Assembly: GCA_964035795.1 (NCBI GenBank)
Contig: OZ038322.1
Coordinates: 5,384,925 to 5,448,924 of the forward strand
DNA length: 64,000 bases
Origin: Pterobdella sp. o SKG-2022
Taxonomy: Eukaryota > Annelida > Clitellata > Hirudinida > Piscicolidae
Direction: 5' to 3'
Under the pieces are notes generated by a model that was not told the origin of the DNA, searched no databases, and saw nothing but the letters and a program-made list of their open reading frames with translations. Position numbers and translations under genes: made by a program. The first letter of the stretch is position 1. Each line of letters starts with the position of its first letter. Shown here one piece after another: positions 28,381 to 43,300 of this stretch.

Positions 28381-31300
28381 ATATATATATATCTATATAT
28401 AGGTGCGCGGTCATTCCTTACAGGCATGCCACGGGCATGCTCAAGTTCAGCGCACGCATTCATACCTAATGAAAACTACCTAAAAAGTCTTATACATGAA
28501 TAAAGGAAAATTACCCACAACAAAAAGTATTGATAAAATTGAATGAATAAAATTAATTATTGCTTACCTGAGTTTTCGAAACATGAATCTGTGCATGAAT
28601 ATAATTAGGTCGATGATGATGATGATGGAGACCAGAGTTCTTATTATGATGGAGTTTTAGAATCACTGAATGAAAATCATTAGAACATCAATTATAAATT
28701 TTACTTAATTACAGGCGAATATCGAAGAAGGAAATATTTGTGTGTTGGTGAGTGATTCATTGGGCAAACAATGGAGAGTGAGGAGTAACGATGGTGTTGC
28801 GATGTACCCGTCATGTCTCTTCATTGTTTTGCCATCGTATCAAGCAGTGAGCCATCAAGCAAAATCAAGTGCCAACTCTGTAGAAGGAATAGTTGAGCAG
28901 TAAGTTGTTTGTGCAGTCTTTATGATGTTTTGTCTCATATCCAGGAGATCTTTAATGAGTCTTGTTTTCGCATCAGACCATGCATTGTTTTAAAAGAATT
29001 TCGCTTTTTTAAAACTTGGAAAAATTTTTTTTCGTGTTTTATAATGTTTTCAAACAAATTTTTATTTCATTTCTTTAGACTTAGACAGAACCTCATCAGT
29101 CTACACTCGAAAGTGCTAGGGTTGGGAGAAGAAAAGATGGAGCTAAGCGGACAAAATTTTGTTGGACATGGCAGACGTGTGTCAGATGATGAAGAACAAC
29201 GTTTCAAGGAACATTACAATTCCTTGAAGACTGCTTTGAGAGAATGTGCCAAAAAACTGAATGTTCAAAAGTTTCAGAATATTCCTACTAATCTCAAAGA
29301 ATGCAAATCCTTTGATGCAAGATTGAAGGTTAATATAAGGGTTTGAATCAATTCAATTTTACCATTTTTTGATTATTATTTTATGAAAAAAAAAAGGAAA
29401 CGGCTAGAGAATTGATTTACATGAAAGAGAATTGCTTAGATCTGCAAGAGAAACTTACTAGGGAAGCAAGCAAAAGAGAGCATGTGAATGAGCTGCTTAA
29501 TGAACTTGAAAGCATTCAAAACGCTTGTTCTCAAATGAATGAAAGGTGTCTATTATGAAGTTTATAATTTTCATAAATGGAAATTATGTTTGTTTTCTAG
29601 GTATTTTACAATTATGTCTGTTTAAAAGACATTTTTTTCAAATAGGAATATAAACTTTGTACAAACTCCTCACCACTATTATCTCATCAATTTTGCATTC
29701 ATATATTAATTTTATTAAACTTTAAAAACATCAAGTGAAGATTCGTACATTTATACAAAAGCAAAGCTATAATTTTCGATAAGTATAGCCTTATCATAAA
29801 ACATTAGCATAATTTCATTAATTCTGATCGCATAAATCCTATCCCACATGTTAAAGTTGGGGCTTAAATAATTAGAAATTTATATCGCCACTATGGTTCT
29901 AATCTTTTTTATCAATTGAGAATGTATTTTTTGTTTACCGAAAGTTTTTAAGCATTTTAAAAACAAATCTTAAAATGCTTTTAAACTCTTACTTATCCAA
30001 TGATTTTTTGTGAGTTAATACTCTATGCAAAAATACATTTCAACATTTTTCTTACTAAAAAATCACTGTATACTTTTTCTTATTAATACTAAAATCCCGA
30101 ATTAATCCAGACAAGAAATTTTGAAAAACCTGTTTGCAAGCACGAAAGATTTGGAGGAGATTTTGTCTTCAAACAGTGCAGTGAATAATCAGGTATGAGA
30201 GTTTAAAGGGTGATAATGTGTTGTGGGGTGAAACCTCAACAAAGATAATTTAAAAATAGGGACAATTATGACGAGTTTATGATTTTGAGATATTTTATAC
30301 GTTTTTCGGGAAGTTCATGAAAAGACTTGTTGATTCTATCATTGTGAAACTTCATAATCACCTGATGAATATAATTTTGAAAATCGAAGAGCTTTTAATG
30401 AATTGCTGAACACCTTTGTGTTATACTTTCATCATTGTAAAACTTCTGCTCTAACAGAGGTTTCACGCTCAACTCAAAACTCATGAGTCATTACTGAACT
30501 CCCTACAAGTCACTTTGCACGCTCTCTATGGTGATGTCCCTCTGGCCAGCCAGTACTTGCAGCTCTCACATGGAGTCCTAGAAGGCTTCAAGAAAAAAGC
30601 TAAAGAGCCCGTGAATAATACTGAAAAGTATGTTTTTAACATTTTTTCTATTGATAACATTCTTATCTCGAATCCACAAACTTTGCAGGGCATCTACAGA
30701 AAACACAGTGTCGTCTGCTTTTGTGCAAGCTCCTCAAACTGAAAAAAATTCAGATTTTTCAATGGTGTCAGCTAGAACTTTAAGAAATCAACTTGAACAA
30801 GGCGCCAGTCAAAACAGAGAACTTCGAAAATACAAGGGAGTTTATGATGGGCCCATAGACGAGCCTATGGAAGAACATATGCAATCTGAAGACGTGGAAG
30901 AAATGTTGCAGCCATTAAAAGATGGAGAAGAAAAAATCTCTAAACATACTAAGCAAGAGTTTCACAGCAGAAAAACCAATTTGGGTTTTGAATCTATTTC
31001 AAAGCATGAGAAAAATTTGACTTCATTAACATCCACCAAAACAACAGAATTCACTGGCCACTTTGAATTTCCCATTTCAATCGAAAAAGCCGAAAAATTT
31101 GGTTTATTGAACACTGTCAATGGGCTTTTCACTCATCCAGTTTCGAGTGAGACAATATCGTTAAAAGATGCTGTGATGGGAAACTATATTAAAACTGACT
31201 CGATCACTTTCCTTTGCCCCACTAACAATAGAGTCTTTTCTCTCAAAGATGCCTTTAAAAATAAAATTTTAACGGAAAACGGATATTTCGATAGCTTGGA

Positions 31301-34300
31301 AGGTAGCGTGTGTTTTAAAGATCTTTTGGACCAAAATTATATTAAAATTAGTTCGGACAAAAAAGACACTATTGAAAAAGTGGAGATTGATAACAGAAGC
31401 GAAGATTCTTTAAGCATCAACTCAATAGACTCAGGCAAAGTTTATGCAGTGGTTTCTGTCATAGATCCTATCTCAAAACGTAGCATCGATGCCTTTAAAG
31501 CGGTGCAAATAGGTGTGTTAGACCAAGCCAACGCCACTTATAATGTTCATGATCCTACTGGTCAACTGATGCAGATACCCATTGTAGATGCTATAGATTT
31601 GGGGTTCGTTATGATAGATGAAAATTTCGTACAAAGTGAACATGAAGAAGGCAAACTTATTCATGAGACTAAAACTTATGATATTATTGGAATGATTGAT
31701 CCAATAAACAAAAAAGAAATCTCTCTTAATGATGCCATTAAAAACAACTATATAGACCAAAAGAAAGGAACATTTTATAACGTTGTTTCAAGGAAGACTA
31801 TGCCGATCATTGAAGCCATAGGTTTGGGCCATGTTATTGCTAAGCTTATATCCTCAGAAGAGAATGCTGATCCTTACACTAAAAACAAAATAATGATGCA
31901 GAAGGAAGTATCTTGTGTAGTTAAAAGCATTGTAAACCCTCAAACGGGAGAACAAATCAGTATTCACGAAGCAATCAAAAAAGGTATATTTAATCCAACC
32001 AAAGGAGAATACACTGACTTGAAATCACATAAAGTTTTAACTTTAAACGAAGCTATCGACATGGGTTATGTTTTATTAGAAGAAGGAAAATTAGAAGTAG
32101 AAGAGATCCCCCGAGAAGAAAAGGTGAGTAGTTTGCACATTGACGATGAGATGGATGCGAGGGAAGAGATGGCACGTGAAGAAATCACAGAAGAAACAAG
32201 AACTTTCCAAATAACTGGAATTAAAGATGTTAAAAATGATGAGTTTTTAAACTTTGCGGACGCAATATACACTGGTTTGATTGACGAAGAAAAAGGCCTT
32301 TACTTCAACAATTTAACGGGTCAAGTACTAACTGTACCTGAAGCTTTGCAGAAAGGTTTTGTAGTGGGTTGCCTTCAATCCGTTGATCACCAAGAACTTT
32401 TCCGCAGTGACGTTGTGGCTAGAAAAAAAGATGAAATTTTATCAGTTTTCAACCCAATCACCAGACAAGAAGTTTCTGCGCACGAAGCTTTACAGCTGGG
32501 TTTAATTTCGAAAGATTTTAAACGTTATTTCAACCCTGCAAAAAACCAATATATAACTTTTGATGAAGCTCTTAAAAAATATTTAATTAAACTCAAAGAC
32601 ACACAACGAATGAAAAAAAGTTCAACTGATGAAACCGACCTTGAAAATGATAAAATCTCTACTGAAACTCCGGTGAGCATTGATTGGAGTGGTGGAATAG
32701 TTCTGCACAAAATTACAAAAAATGTTATACCGATCAATGAAGCCTTAAAGTATGGCTTGATCGAAGAAAGTGTAGCTGCTGTGTTAAAACTCAAGCATCC
32801 AGAAGAGTTTGAAGAAGAAAAGGTTGAAGAGAAGAAAATTGATGATTCGTTTTCATTGAAAATGGTGATCCAAATGAAACTTCTGAGAGACTCATCGGGT
32901 AGAATTATCATTAAAGACCAGAGTTACCTCGATCAAAAAAATAAAAACTTGCACAAAAAATTAAAATCCTCTTATGGTCTGTCATTTTATAATGCCTTGA
33001 GGTTAGGACTGTACAGTATGCAAAGAGGTCTATACTATGATCCTCATACAAAACAAAAATTTTCCATCTTTGAAGCAATTTCTGCTGGCTTGCTCAATAC
33101 TAAACTTCCAGCTTTGGTGGATATCACGAATGGCAAGGTTATTTCATTGAAAGATTTGATCGCAGAAGACTACGTTGATCCTAAAACTGGGAAAATCATG
33201 GTATCTAAGCTGTCATCTTCTCAGTTCACTCTTGATCCTATTTATTCTGGGGTTCACTCACCGAACATGAACCTTGAAGATGCCATTAGATGTAATCTAC
33301 TGAATGATGAAACGGGACTTTTTACGATCCCTTTTGTTGAAAAACATATTGATTTGAAAACCGCTATTGATATGGGGTATATTGCTTCGAAATCAAGCAT
33401 TGTTTTAAATCCGGTTAATGGTGACAAAATGTTCTTAGAACAAGCTTTAAAAGATGATATAATTGATAATAAGAGTGGAAAATTTGTTGATGCTACCGCT
33501 GGGAACAATATATCTTTATCAAAAGCTATTATAGTTGGTCTGATCAAACACTCATATCTTGACGATTGCTCATTCATAATGGATTGTGAAAGTGGAGAAG
33601 TGTTTTCAATTGAAAATGCTCTCGATAAGAAGATTTTAGACTTTGATTATCCTACTGTTTATGACGTTCTGCTTAAGAAACGTGTGCCTTTTAAAATTGC
33701 CTTAAGTTCAGGATTAATTGATAAGTTGAAGAAAAGGTATATAAATAAATTGGATGGCAATGAAATATCATTATCGAAAGCTTTGAAATTGGGTTTAATT
33801 CTACTTCCTGGATGTCCTGTTCTTAGCAAGCCTAAGAAAACTTCAAAAGATGTAGTTCAAACACAGTTTCAGACCAATGTGCAGTTAGTAAAAGGAGCTA
33901 AACTCCAGGAAAAAATTACAGAAACTTTTGGATCAGCTCAACTACCGCCTTTAGAACTTCATAATAAAGATAAAAAAAATTTCAAATTACTTTCCAATAA
34001 TCCCATTATAGTTAACGCCAGTAAAGAACAAGATAATAAAAAATTCATAGAATCGAAATTTTATGACACCGTCACTGATGATATCCCTTTCCAAACAACA
34101 ATCTCAAATGATGGTAGTTTACTTACAACTAAAGAAACTGTTACTAAAGTGAACAAAGCTCAAATTAAAGAAACTGTTGAAAATTTCGATAACTTTAATA
34201 ATAATTTCAACTATAAAAAAATCCAGAATGCTCGACCTGCTCAAGGCCTTCACGACAGATCCATTCAAAACAACCGACAAAATTCATATAACTTAACCTT

Positions 34301-37300
34301 AAAAGAAACTGCAGAACCATTAGAAGTTGAAGAGTTGCAACCAAAAGTAGAAGCTAGTAACAAACAATATTATTTACAAAATCAGAACTTTTACAAGACT
34401 CAAAATCAATTCAACAACGATAACTCTTACAACTTGAATGGGGTAATTGAACCAATCACAGTTGAAGAAATTCGAGCGAGAGTAGGCAGTAGCAGCTCTT
34501 CTGTACTTTCTCCAAGCCAAAACGTTTGCCGAACTATTCACCCCACATATAATTCTTTTAATTATTCAGAACAAAAAAATAATTTTGTTGAAAATTCAGC
34601 GTTAGAACGAGGCCTTATCAAAATAAACTGGGAAACTGGAAATATAATGAACATTTCAAACAAAACATTGATGAATTCAAAAGAAGCTTATGAAAAAGGT
34701 TTCATAGATTTACACATTAAAGATTTGATAGACAATAGAGGTCTGAATACAAGCATCAATCCCTTGAATAAAATAACTCTTAATGAAGCTCTAAAATATA
34801 AAATGATTATAATTCCAATAAATAAAATCAGAGATCCTTCAACAAATGAAAATATTACATTATCAAAAGCCATCGATAGGGATCTAATTGATATAAACAG
34901 ATCAGTTATGATCGACCCAGCAACGCACAAGCATACGCCAGTCAAAAGTTTGATTGAAGATGGTATTTTTGATGTTGACAATTTCGTATTGAAAAACAAA
35001 GAAAATGGAAAAACATTAGCTTTAGAAGAAATAATATTCCAGGCATTTCTCCCTGAAAAGGGACTCCCATTAGCCACAGAGCAATTCTCACAAACAGAAG
35101 CTATTGAAAGAGGTTTACTGAATCCTAACACTAATGAATTTATAGAGCCAACTTCAAAAATCATTGTAAGCGAGAAATTAGCTAAAGAAATTGGTTATAT
35201 TAAAGAGCCATTTAAATCTACAACGCTTATAAATGCATTGAAAAGTGAATTATTATCACATAACACTTTCGTTTTCACACATCCTACAACAAAAGAAAAC
35301 TTAAATTTGGAGGAAGCCTTGCTGAAAGGTTATATCATTGTACCAAATCGAGAAGAGATCTGTGAAGATATAGATGGCATAACTCTCCAAGCAGCTTTTT
35401 CAAGAGGATACATAGATATCGAGAAGAGTATCTTCACAGATCCTATAACAGATGCTGAGATTCCATTCGATACAGCTATCAAAAAAGGTTGGATAACATT
35501 GCCCATTGATGAAAATGCCTCACAACTGACAAGGTTTTTGGAGTTTGAAGACTTGCCTTTGAACTTTGGAGATGCTGTTCTCTCGGGATTATACGACGAA
35601 AATATAAGTCTTTTTATTAATCCTTATACAGGAAAACACATAACACTTGAAGAAGCATTGAAGTGCAATATTGTTAAATCAACTTCATTTGTTAAAAGTC
35701 CTGCCACAGAGCAACCTTACACCGTTAAGAATGCCATAAACTCAGGGTTTCTGGATTTTTCTAGCGGAAGATTAATTGATCTTTCTGTTAATAAAAGTTT
35801 AGAAATAGACGAAGCTCTTTACAAAAATTTGATACTGTCATCAGGTCCTTGTGTTTGGATCGGTATTCCATTCATTGATTATTTGAAGACATCCGGCAAA
35901 GTTTCTGTATTCGATCAGCTAAATGAAAAATATGTATCACTACAAAAAGCTTTGGATTTGAAATTAATAGATTTGAACCGAGATTTTTATTTAAATAACA
36001 AAACTGGTACTAGATTTTCATTGAAAGAAGCAGCTCAAAGAAGATTTGTTTTGGTTGAAAAATATAAAATACAAAAAGATGAAATGGTTGATTTTAAAAT
36101 CATAAAAGCCCTAGACACTGCCATAAATAATTGGATTACACCGAGCAATGCTTTGAGGGCAGGAATCTTAAACATGGATGAAAAGTTGTATTATGATACA
36201 AAAGAGAATGCTTATTGTTCTTTATTAGAAGCTTTAAACAATGGAAAAATTTTAGTCGAATCATTAGACGAAAATAGGACAGTTAATAGTGGTTTTTATT
36301 CGATTAAAAAGGTTTTTGATGTATTGGATAATTCTTGGCTTTCTCCTTATGAATCTGAAAAGAAAGGTTTAATTGATATGCAATACGAAACATATTTCAA
36401 CAATTTGAAGAAAGATAAAATATCATTTGTAAATGCATTGAAAATGGGTTTTATTCAAGTAGAAGAAGTAAATGGCATAGATAAAATCGAAAGAGAAGCA
36501 ATCAAAGCTAATGATGTAAGCGAAGTTTTTGACTATACAACTGGAGAAAGATTCACTTTAGTTGAAGCCATAGAAAATAATTTTGTCGATAAAACAGGGT
36601 GTTATTTTGTGGACCCAACAACTAAAAATCATGTCACATTGTATGAAGCTTGGCAGAAAGGTTACATAAAGCTCAAAAACGATGAAAATTTTTTATTAAA
36701 GTCCAAAGTTATTACATCAGTATTAGACCCAAGAACAGGGGAAGAAATTCCTATTTCAGATGCCGTGAAACACCAAATTGTAAATAAAAGCAATTGGTCG
36801 TACTGGAACATGAAGACAAATACATATATGGATTTAGATTTTGCCATTTCAAAAGGACTTGTTTTAGTCGACTCTGCGGATAATGCAAATATGAATACAT
36901 CTAGAATCAAAATTGGAGATTCTTTGGAATCAAAAGCAAAAGTCTATGTTATAAATGCTGTTAGAATTCCAGGATCTGACGAAGTTTTAGACCCAGTAGA
37001 AGCAGAAAGAAGAGGTTATATCAATAAAATCCAAGGAACATATATGTATCCTATAACTGGTGAAAGAATTTCCATTAAAGATGCAATATCGAAAAACTAT
37101 GTGGTAGCTTCATTGGTTGAAGATCCCGACTATGATGCATTGAAAAAAAATGAAGCTGCCTATGCAGTTTTGGAATCAGACAAACTACTTTCAGAGATAA
37201 GTTCTGTTGTAGACTTGCGAAACGGAGAAAAAGTATCTGTTTTTGAAGGTATCAGAAGAGGTTTGGTTGATTTAAAAGACAAAGAATATATCAACAAAGC

Positions 37301-40300
37301 AACTGGTGAAAAAATTCCCATTGATGAAGCTTTCCAAATGAAACTTGTTTTAGGGTCTGTTTCCGATGAAAATAGAAGTTTAAAAAACCGTAAAATTTAT
37401 TTTTTTAAAATTCCTGTTTTAAATGATTCTTCAACAAATCAAAAACAAGAAGTAAATAAAGAATATATAGGTTTGCAAAAATCTGTGAATAGAGCAGGTT
37501 GCTTGAGTTTAAAAGATGCCACATCTCAAGGACTTATTGATCATAAAAACAATATTTATTACGATCCTGTATCTGGAGAAGATTTCCCATTAGACGAAGC
37601 CCTCCAAAAAGGTTTTTTGTATGTTGACAACTTTTCAAATGACGATTTTAAACATTATGGAACTTCGATCACATTTGCAAAATCTTCAAAAATTGAGGAA
37701 TTGCCAAATATACCTGAAAATTTCAACGATGACGTAAACACAGAACTTGAATTTGTTCCGAGCATTGAACCTTTTGTTCAAAATGTTGATACAATCAGAC
37801 AAAATTATGACTTTAAGCCTCCTAAAGTGCAAATTGAATCTCAAGAAGATACAAAAGCAATAAAAACAGACAGTCTCGATAGATTGCTGGTTGATTTAGA
37901 ACAAGAAACTAGAACTAAAAAATTTAGTGGTATAAAAATTGACAGTGGAATTTACAGTCAACCAATCAAGCCTAAATTTGTCTTTCCCAGTGATTTTAAT
38001 AGTTCAACCTCATCTCAGTTTCAAGAAAAAATTGATAATAACCAGGTCAAGAAATTTTACTAATTTTTGATGTTTCTGCTTTAATTTTATTTTACGGTGT
38101 ACACTGCATTTATGAATGTTAACTCATTTCGCTTTTAGTACTTTTTTAGTACATTTTGACACTTATTTTAGTACTAATATATTGAAAGTTTAGTTTATTT
38201 TCACGACCTTAGATTAGAATTTCAGATTTATTTCGAAACTGTTGTAAAATTTGAACTCACAATGGATAGTTTCAATAAACTTTCAACATCTAAATACTTC
38301 ATTTCGATTATTACTAATCGAAACTTAGAAAACCAAGACTCAAATTTATCTTTTGGGCCTTAACTGCTTCAGACTAGAGCTTATAAATTCTTTATTAGAT
38401 CTTTTCATTAGAAACAACATAAATTTTTTAAAAAACCTACTTTTCTTTTTGTAGGATTTGGATTTGTCACCTGTTTCCTTTATCAATGAAAGCCAACAAG
38501 CTGATATGTCTTTTTCAGAAGGTCAGGCTTTTGATAACTTTTTACTTTCTTCCAATCAAAATTCTGATAATATTCATTCTTCTCCAACTACTCGACAAAA
38601 CATTGCTTTAGTTATGGAGAACGACATAGATAAAACTAACTTAAATGATCAAAACTCTTTCGAAAACACTACTTATCAAGATTGGACTGACATATTATCC
38701 GAAAAAGTCGAAGAAAATAAATTAATGATAAATGAAAATTCCTTCGAAGGAAATCGAAAAAATTCTATAATTAGTTACGATAAGACCGATGCGTCGACCA
38801 TAACTACCAGAGGCTCGTGGGGAGAGCATGCGTTTACAATGGATCAGCTTTTAGAATATGATTATTATGATAAAAATTCGGGTATGGTTTTGAGTCAAAA
38901 TAAAGATTATAGTGTTTCATTATTAGAAGCGATCGAAAAAGGGTGGGTTTGCAAAGATTCTGTAGAGCTATATGATGCAACCAGTTCAAAAATAATTAAA
39001 TTACTCGATGCCTCCTCTAAGGGAATCATTGATTTAGATAATGGAAACATAATAGATTCTGAGAAAAACGTTCTTTTATCATTTAAAGATTCTATAAATA
39101 GAGCTTTAGATTTGAAACTTCATGATGAAGTTTTTTCAAGTGATTCTGTACCGATTGCTAGTATGACTTTGTGTGAAGCTATGAAAAACAATCTTTTCAG
39201 TTTAGAGTCCAAACTATTCGAATTTTCTGATAAAAACAAATTTAGTTTGAAAAAAGCTTTGGAAAAAAATTTTTTAAATTCTTCAAGCACAATGGTCAAA
39301 GATCCCAGCACGGGCCAAAGAGTACCATTCGACTTGCTAGTTTCATTGGGGTTGATTGATTTAGAAAACGCCGTTATTAAAGATTCAGAAGGAAAAAAAA
39401 TTCCATTAAATATTGCTTATTCAAAAAATATAATTTTCACTTCGGATTCAATTCAAAAACCTGTTTCGCTGATGAAACTCTTTGAGGATGGTTATTACCA
39501 CCCAGAAATGAACATGTTTTTCGATATGGAGTCAAAAAAATACATTAAATTGGGTGAAGCCATTGATAAAAAAATTTTAGATTCTAAATCAGTTTTGTTT
39601 TATGGTTTAAATTCGAATGAAGTCTTGGGTTTGAATGATGCTTTCAAAAGTGGATTGATTGATCGCAACACGGGCCTAACGAAGAATGGCCTAAAACTTA
39701 TTGATGCTTATGAAACAAACCAAATCATAATAAAGCCTATCACAGTTATAAAAGCGATAGAATTGAATTTATTAAATGAAACAACTGGGAAGTTCTTGGA
39801 CCCAAGCTTCAGAAAGTTTTTCACTTTAGAACAATGTTTAAAAGAGGGCCTTTTGGACCCACAATCAACCATTATTAATCCTTCAACAAACAAGCCGATT
39901 CTTTTATTACAAGCTATTCAAGAAGGTATTATTGACGGCAAAACAGGCACTGTTGTGAACACTTCAACTGAAGAAACATTAACACTGAAAGAAGTATACA
40001 ATGCGTCGAAATTCATCAAAAAGAATCAATTGAAGAACCTTGAGACAGAAACTTCGTCTAATGAAACCACCCAAGTGGAGAATGTAACGAACGAAGAGAT
40101 TAATTTTGAAAAAAATTCACTAACAAAAGAATCTGATCTTAAACTTATTTATAAGCCATCATCTAATACGTTTGTTGACCCTATAACCGAAAAAAATTTA
40201 ACTTTGGAAGAAGCAATAATAGACAAATATATAAACCCTAAACAATGTCTTCTTTTGGTTCCTAATGAAAAATGCTTAATTCCTCTCCAAAAATTTATTG

Positions 40301-43300
40301 ATGATGGATTAGTTGATTTGAAAAAAGGAAAGGTGTACAGCAAAGCTCAAAATATAGACTATTTGTTCAGCGATCTTTTGCATAACAAGAGTATTCTCAA
40401 AATCGTACAGGACAACTACAGTTTGGCTGAAGCAATCGATTTGGACTTATTTAACCTTGACACAGGAGTTTTTTTTGACCCAAACACTGAAGAAAAAATT
40501 TCATTAAAATCAGCTTTTGAAAAAAAATTGATTTCTCCCGTTAAATCTTTGCTAATCTTAGAAAAAGAGAGTTTAAATTTATTGGAAGCTACAAAAAGAG
40601 GATTAATGGATGAGAAAACGGCGGATATCTTATTAAATAACAAAAAAATGTCTTATATTGAAGCGTTGCAGAATGGAATCATTTTGGACTCATACGTGCC
40701 TTTGAAACTCAGCTTTGAAGAGGCTTTGAAAGCGAATCTGTTTGACAAGAAAACAAAATGTTTGATTCACCCAATTTTGAAAAAAAATATCACTCTGTTT
40801 GAAGCATTGGAAAGTGAAATTCTCGAGTCAGATAAATGCTTTTTGTATCTTCCGGACTCACAAATACAAATTTCTTTGTCAGAAGCTGCTAATCAAAACC
40901 TTCTTTCTAAAGACCTTGTTAGTGTCAAAGACCCAAAAAAAAACAAAGAGTTCAATGTAATCATTCAGCTAATGCAGGCGTTACACAACCCAACAAAGAA
41001 AACGAGTGTTTCAGATAATCAAGAAACGAAGCTGACTCGTGAGAAACCAGAAAGTGTGAGTCATGCAGGAAAGTTGGAGGGGTTCGACCTGCAAGAAATT
41101 GGACCTCTGAACGTTTGTTCATTTTCTATTTTTAATAAAGTTTCAATTTCTTTAATTTTAAGCTTTTGAACTTTTGAAATTATAACAAAGCATTATTCAA
41201 AAATAACTTTTAATTCCTCCAACAACATTCAGAATAGACAGTTGGATATTTTAAGAGAAAAGTTGAACTTGTATAAAGAATGGATTGGCAAAGTGGATGA
41301 TCAAATATGCACTTATGTTGTTTCCGACGATGAACAACATAATGCTAAACAGATCAAGCTAATTCAAGTGATCATATAGTTTTTTTTGTTGTAAAAACTT
41401 TCAACTAAAATTATTTTATTTGCATAAAATTTAACTAAAAATATCACTTGTCTCATATTAGAATAATATTCTTGAAGGACTTTTTAAAAACGATAAACGA
41501 TGTAAAGAATGGCTTGAGTGTGGTACATAACAGTGTCGACAATATTTCCAAGGGTTCCCAACCAACCTCACCTACCAGTCAGTTAGATCAATCCTCTTTG
41601 GAAAAGTTGCTGATTGTCAACATGGAGATTAAACAAGAATTTGCGAATGTTAGCTTTGTTATAACAACTATAACTGTGAAATATGAAGTTGAAGAGTGTA
41701 GTCGAATAATATGAATGAATACTTTTTGAAAAAATCCTGTTTATCTTACAATCTAAATATTTCAAAATGAAGTAGTTTTGAGGCATTAAGGTTTTATAAT
41801 AAAGTTGAACTTACGGAAATTATTTATTTTCATCTAACAATAAATGTATCTGTAGACTGTCTATATTTGAAGTTTAAAAATTCAATAAAGAAATTGAAAT
41901 TGTAAAAATAATTAAATATTATATTGAGCATTTGTACATGTCTCAGTAAATATATAACTGAATATCAATTTCAAATGTAGGCTCAAGATAGAGATATAAA
42001 ATTATTTTTTCTACAGTTAAGTAAAGGGTGTGAAGCAAAGTTGAAGTCTCTATCTTCATGCCAAGATGAGCTCGCAAAGTTTTTCAATGAGAGAACAAAA
42101 TTCGAAGTTTGGTTAAAAAAAGCTGAAGAGGTCTTTGAACAGAACCTCAATGTCTTAGACCATATATCTGGCGTGTATGGTCAAAAAGAAGCTCTCAAAG
42201 TATGTAAATCCTCAAATATTTTAAATTAATAACCTATAAGCCATTGTATTTAGTTATATCTCAGTAAATATTTATTGAAAATTTATGACAATAATTGAAT
42301 GTTTTTAGACTTTTGTTGATGATGTCATGATACGCCACGGAGATTTGAGGTACGTTGAAATCTGCAGAAGTCAGTTCTTAGATCAAGCTAAGGTTTGAGT
42401 TTGGTTCAGTTTTAATTATGATCTTAGTTATATTTTGAACTTTTCATATATGATTGAGCAAAAATCAACATTAAAGAATTTATTTCGATTTTAATTTATT
42501 TTTATTTCCAGCATTTTCAAGTTTTACAAATGGAAAACAAAAGAATGAAAAGAATATCAAGCCAATTGGACCTTGTAAACTCAACAATGGAATTCTACGC
42601 AGAGCTCAAAGAGCAGTACTTAGAACTGAGAAAGAAATCTGTGAATCGGTAAATAAGTTTCAAAAAGTTGATAAAAAAAAAACAAGATATAAAATACAAA
42701 AATGTCTTTAAAAAGTGTAAACCAATCAAATTTTAAATAACTATGTTAGTTAATTTGACCATTTGTTCCACGTGATCAGCTTGGATTTGCTGGAAGCAAC
42801 TGGAGATTGTTTCAAAAGGTACAATGACCTTGATAACAAAATTACATTGTGGTTGGATGCTGCTGAGGTACTTATAGAAAGCCAAGAAAAAATTTCAAAT
42901 GACGGTGTGAATAAAATTAGTGCAAATGATCTGAAAAAGGTTATATATGGAAATATTTATTAAAATTTATAAAATTCCACAATAAGGTTAGTTTTTTATA
43001 AACATTTTTATTCTGATTTGAAGGTTAGTGGCTTGCAGACAGAAGTGATAGCTCAAGTACGATACTTGAACAAACTTGAGAGTTCGAGTAGTGATCTTGT
43101 TGAATGGATGAATAAATTGAATTTCAATAAAGCAATAACCCAGCCCTTCTTGCAAACTATCAGTGATTTGAAGATAAGATTGAACACAATTGAGATGAGG
43201 TGAGCATAATGATTTATTATCTGAAAGTTTTTCAACTACCTAATTTACTGAATCCTTCTTTGTTCACGTTTAATCCCATAGTTATGCAGTCATTAAAACG

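Noticed and set aside
28218..28503. Overlapping open frames on both strands encoding alternating Tyr-Ile
   Set aside because: They are translations of the (AT)n microsatellite.
30630..30688. Upstream extension of the giant plectin-repeat frame
   Set aside because: Intron sequence: the donor at 30628 and acceptor at 30688 give the in-phase join, and the extra residues are hydrophobic A+T-rich translation.
31518..37000. Several minus-strand open frames of 80-160 codons
   Set aside because: Antisense shadows of the plectin-repeat exon; rich in Ser/Phe/Leu as expected from complementing Lys/Glu/Asn codons.
41113..41169. C-terminal extension of exon 16 to the stop near 41169
   Set aside because: The AAC|GTTTGT donor keeps phase with exon 17, and the extension looks like intron. 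A retained-intron end is possible, but no AATAAA was seen immediately after it.
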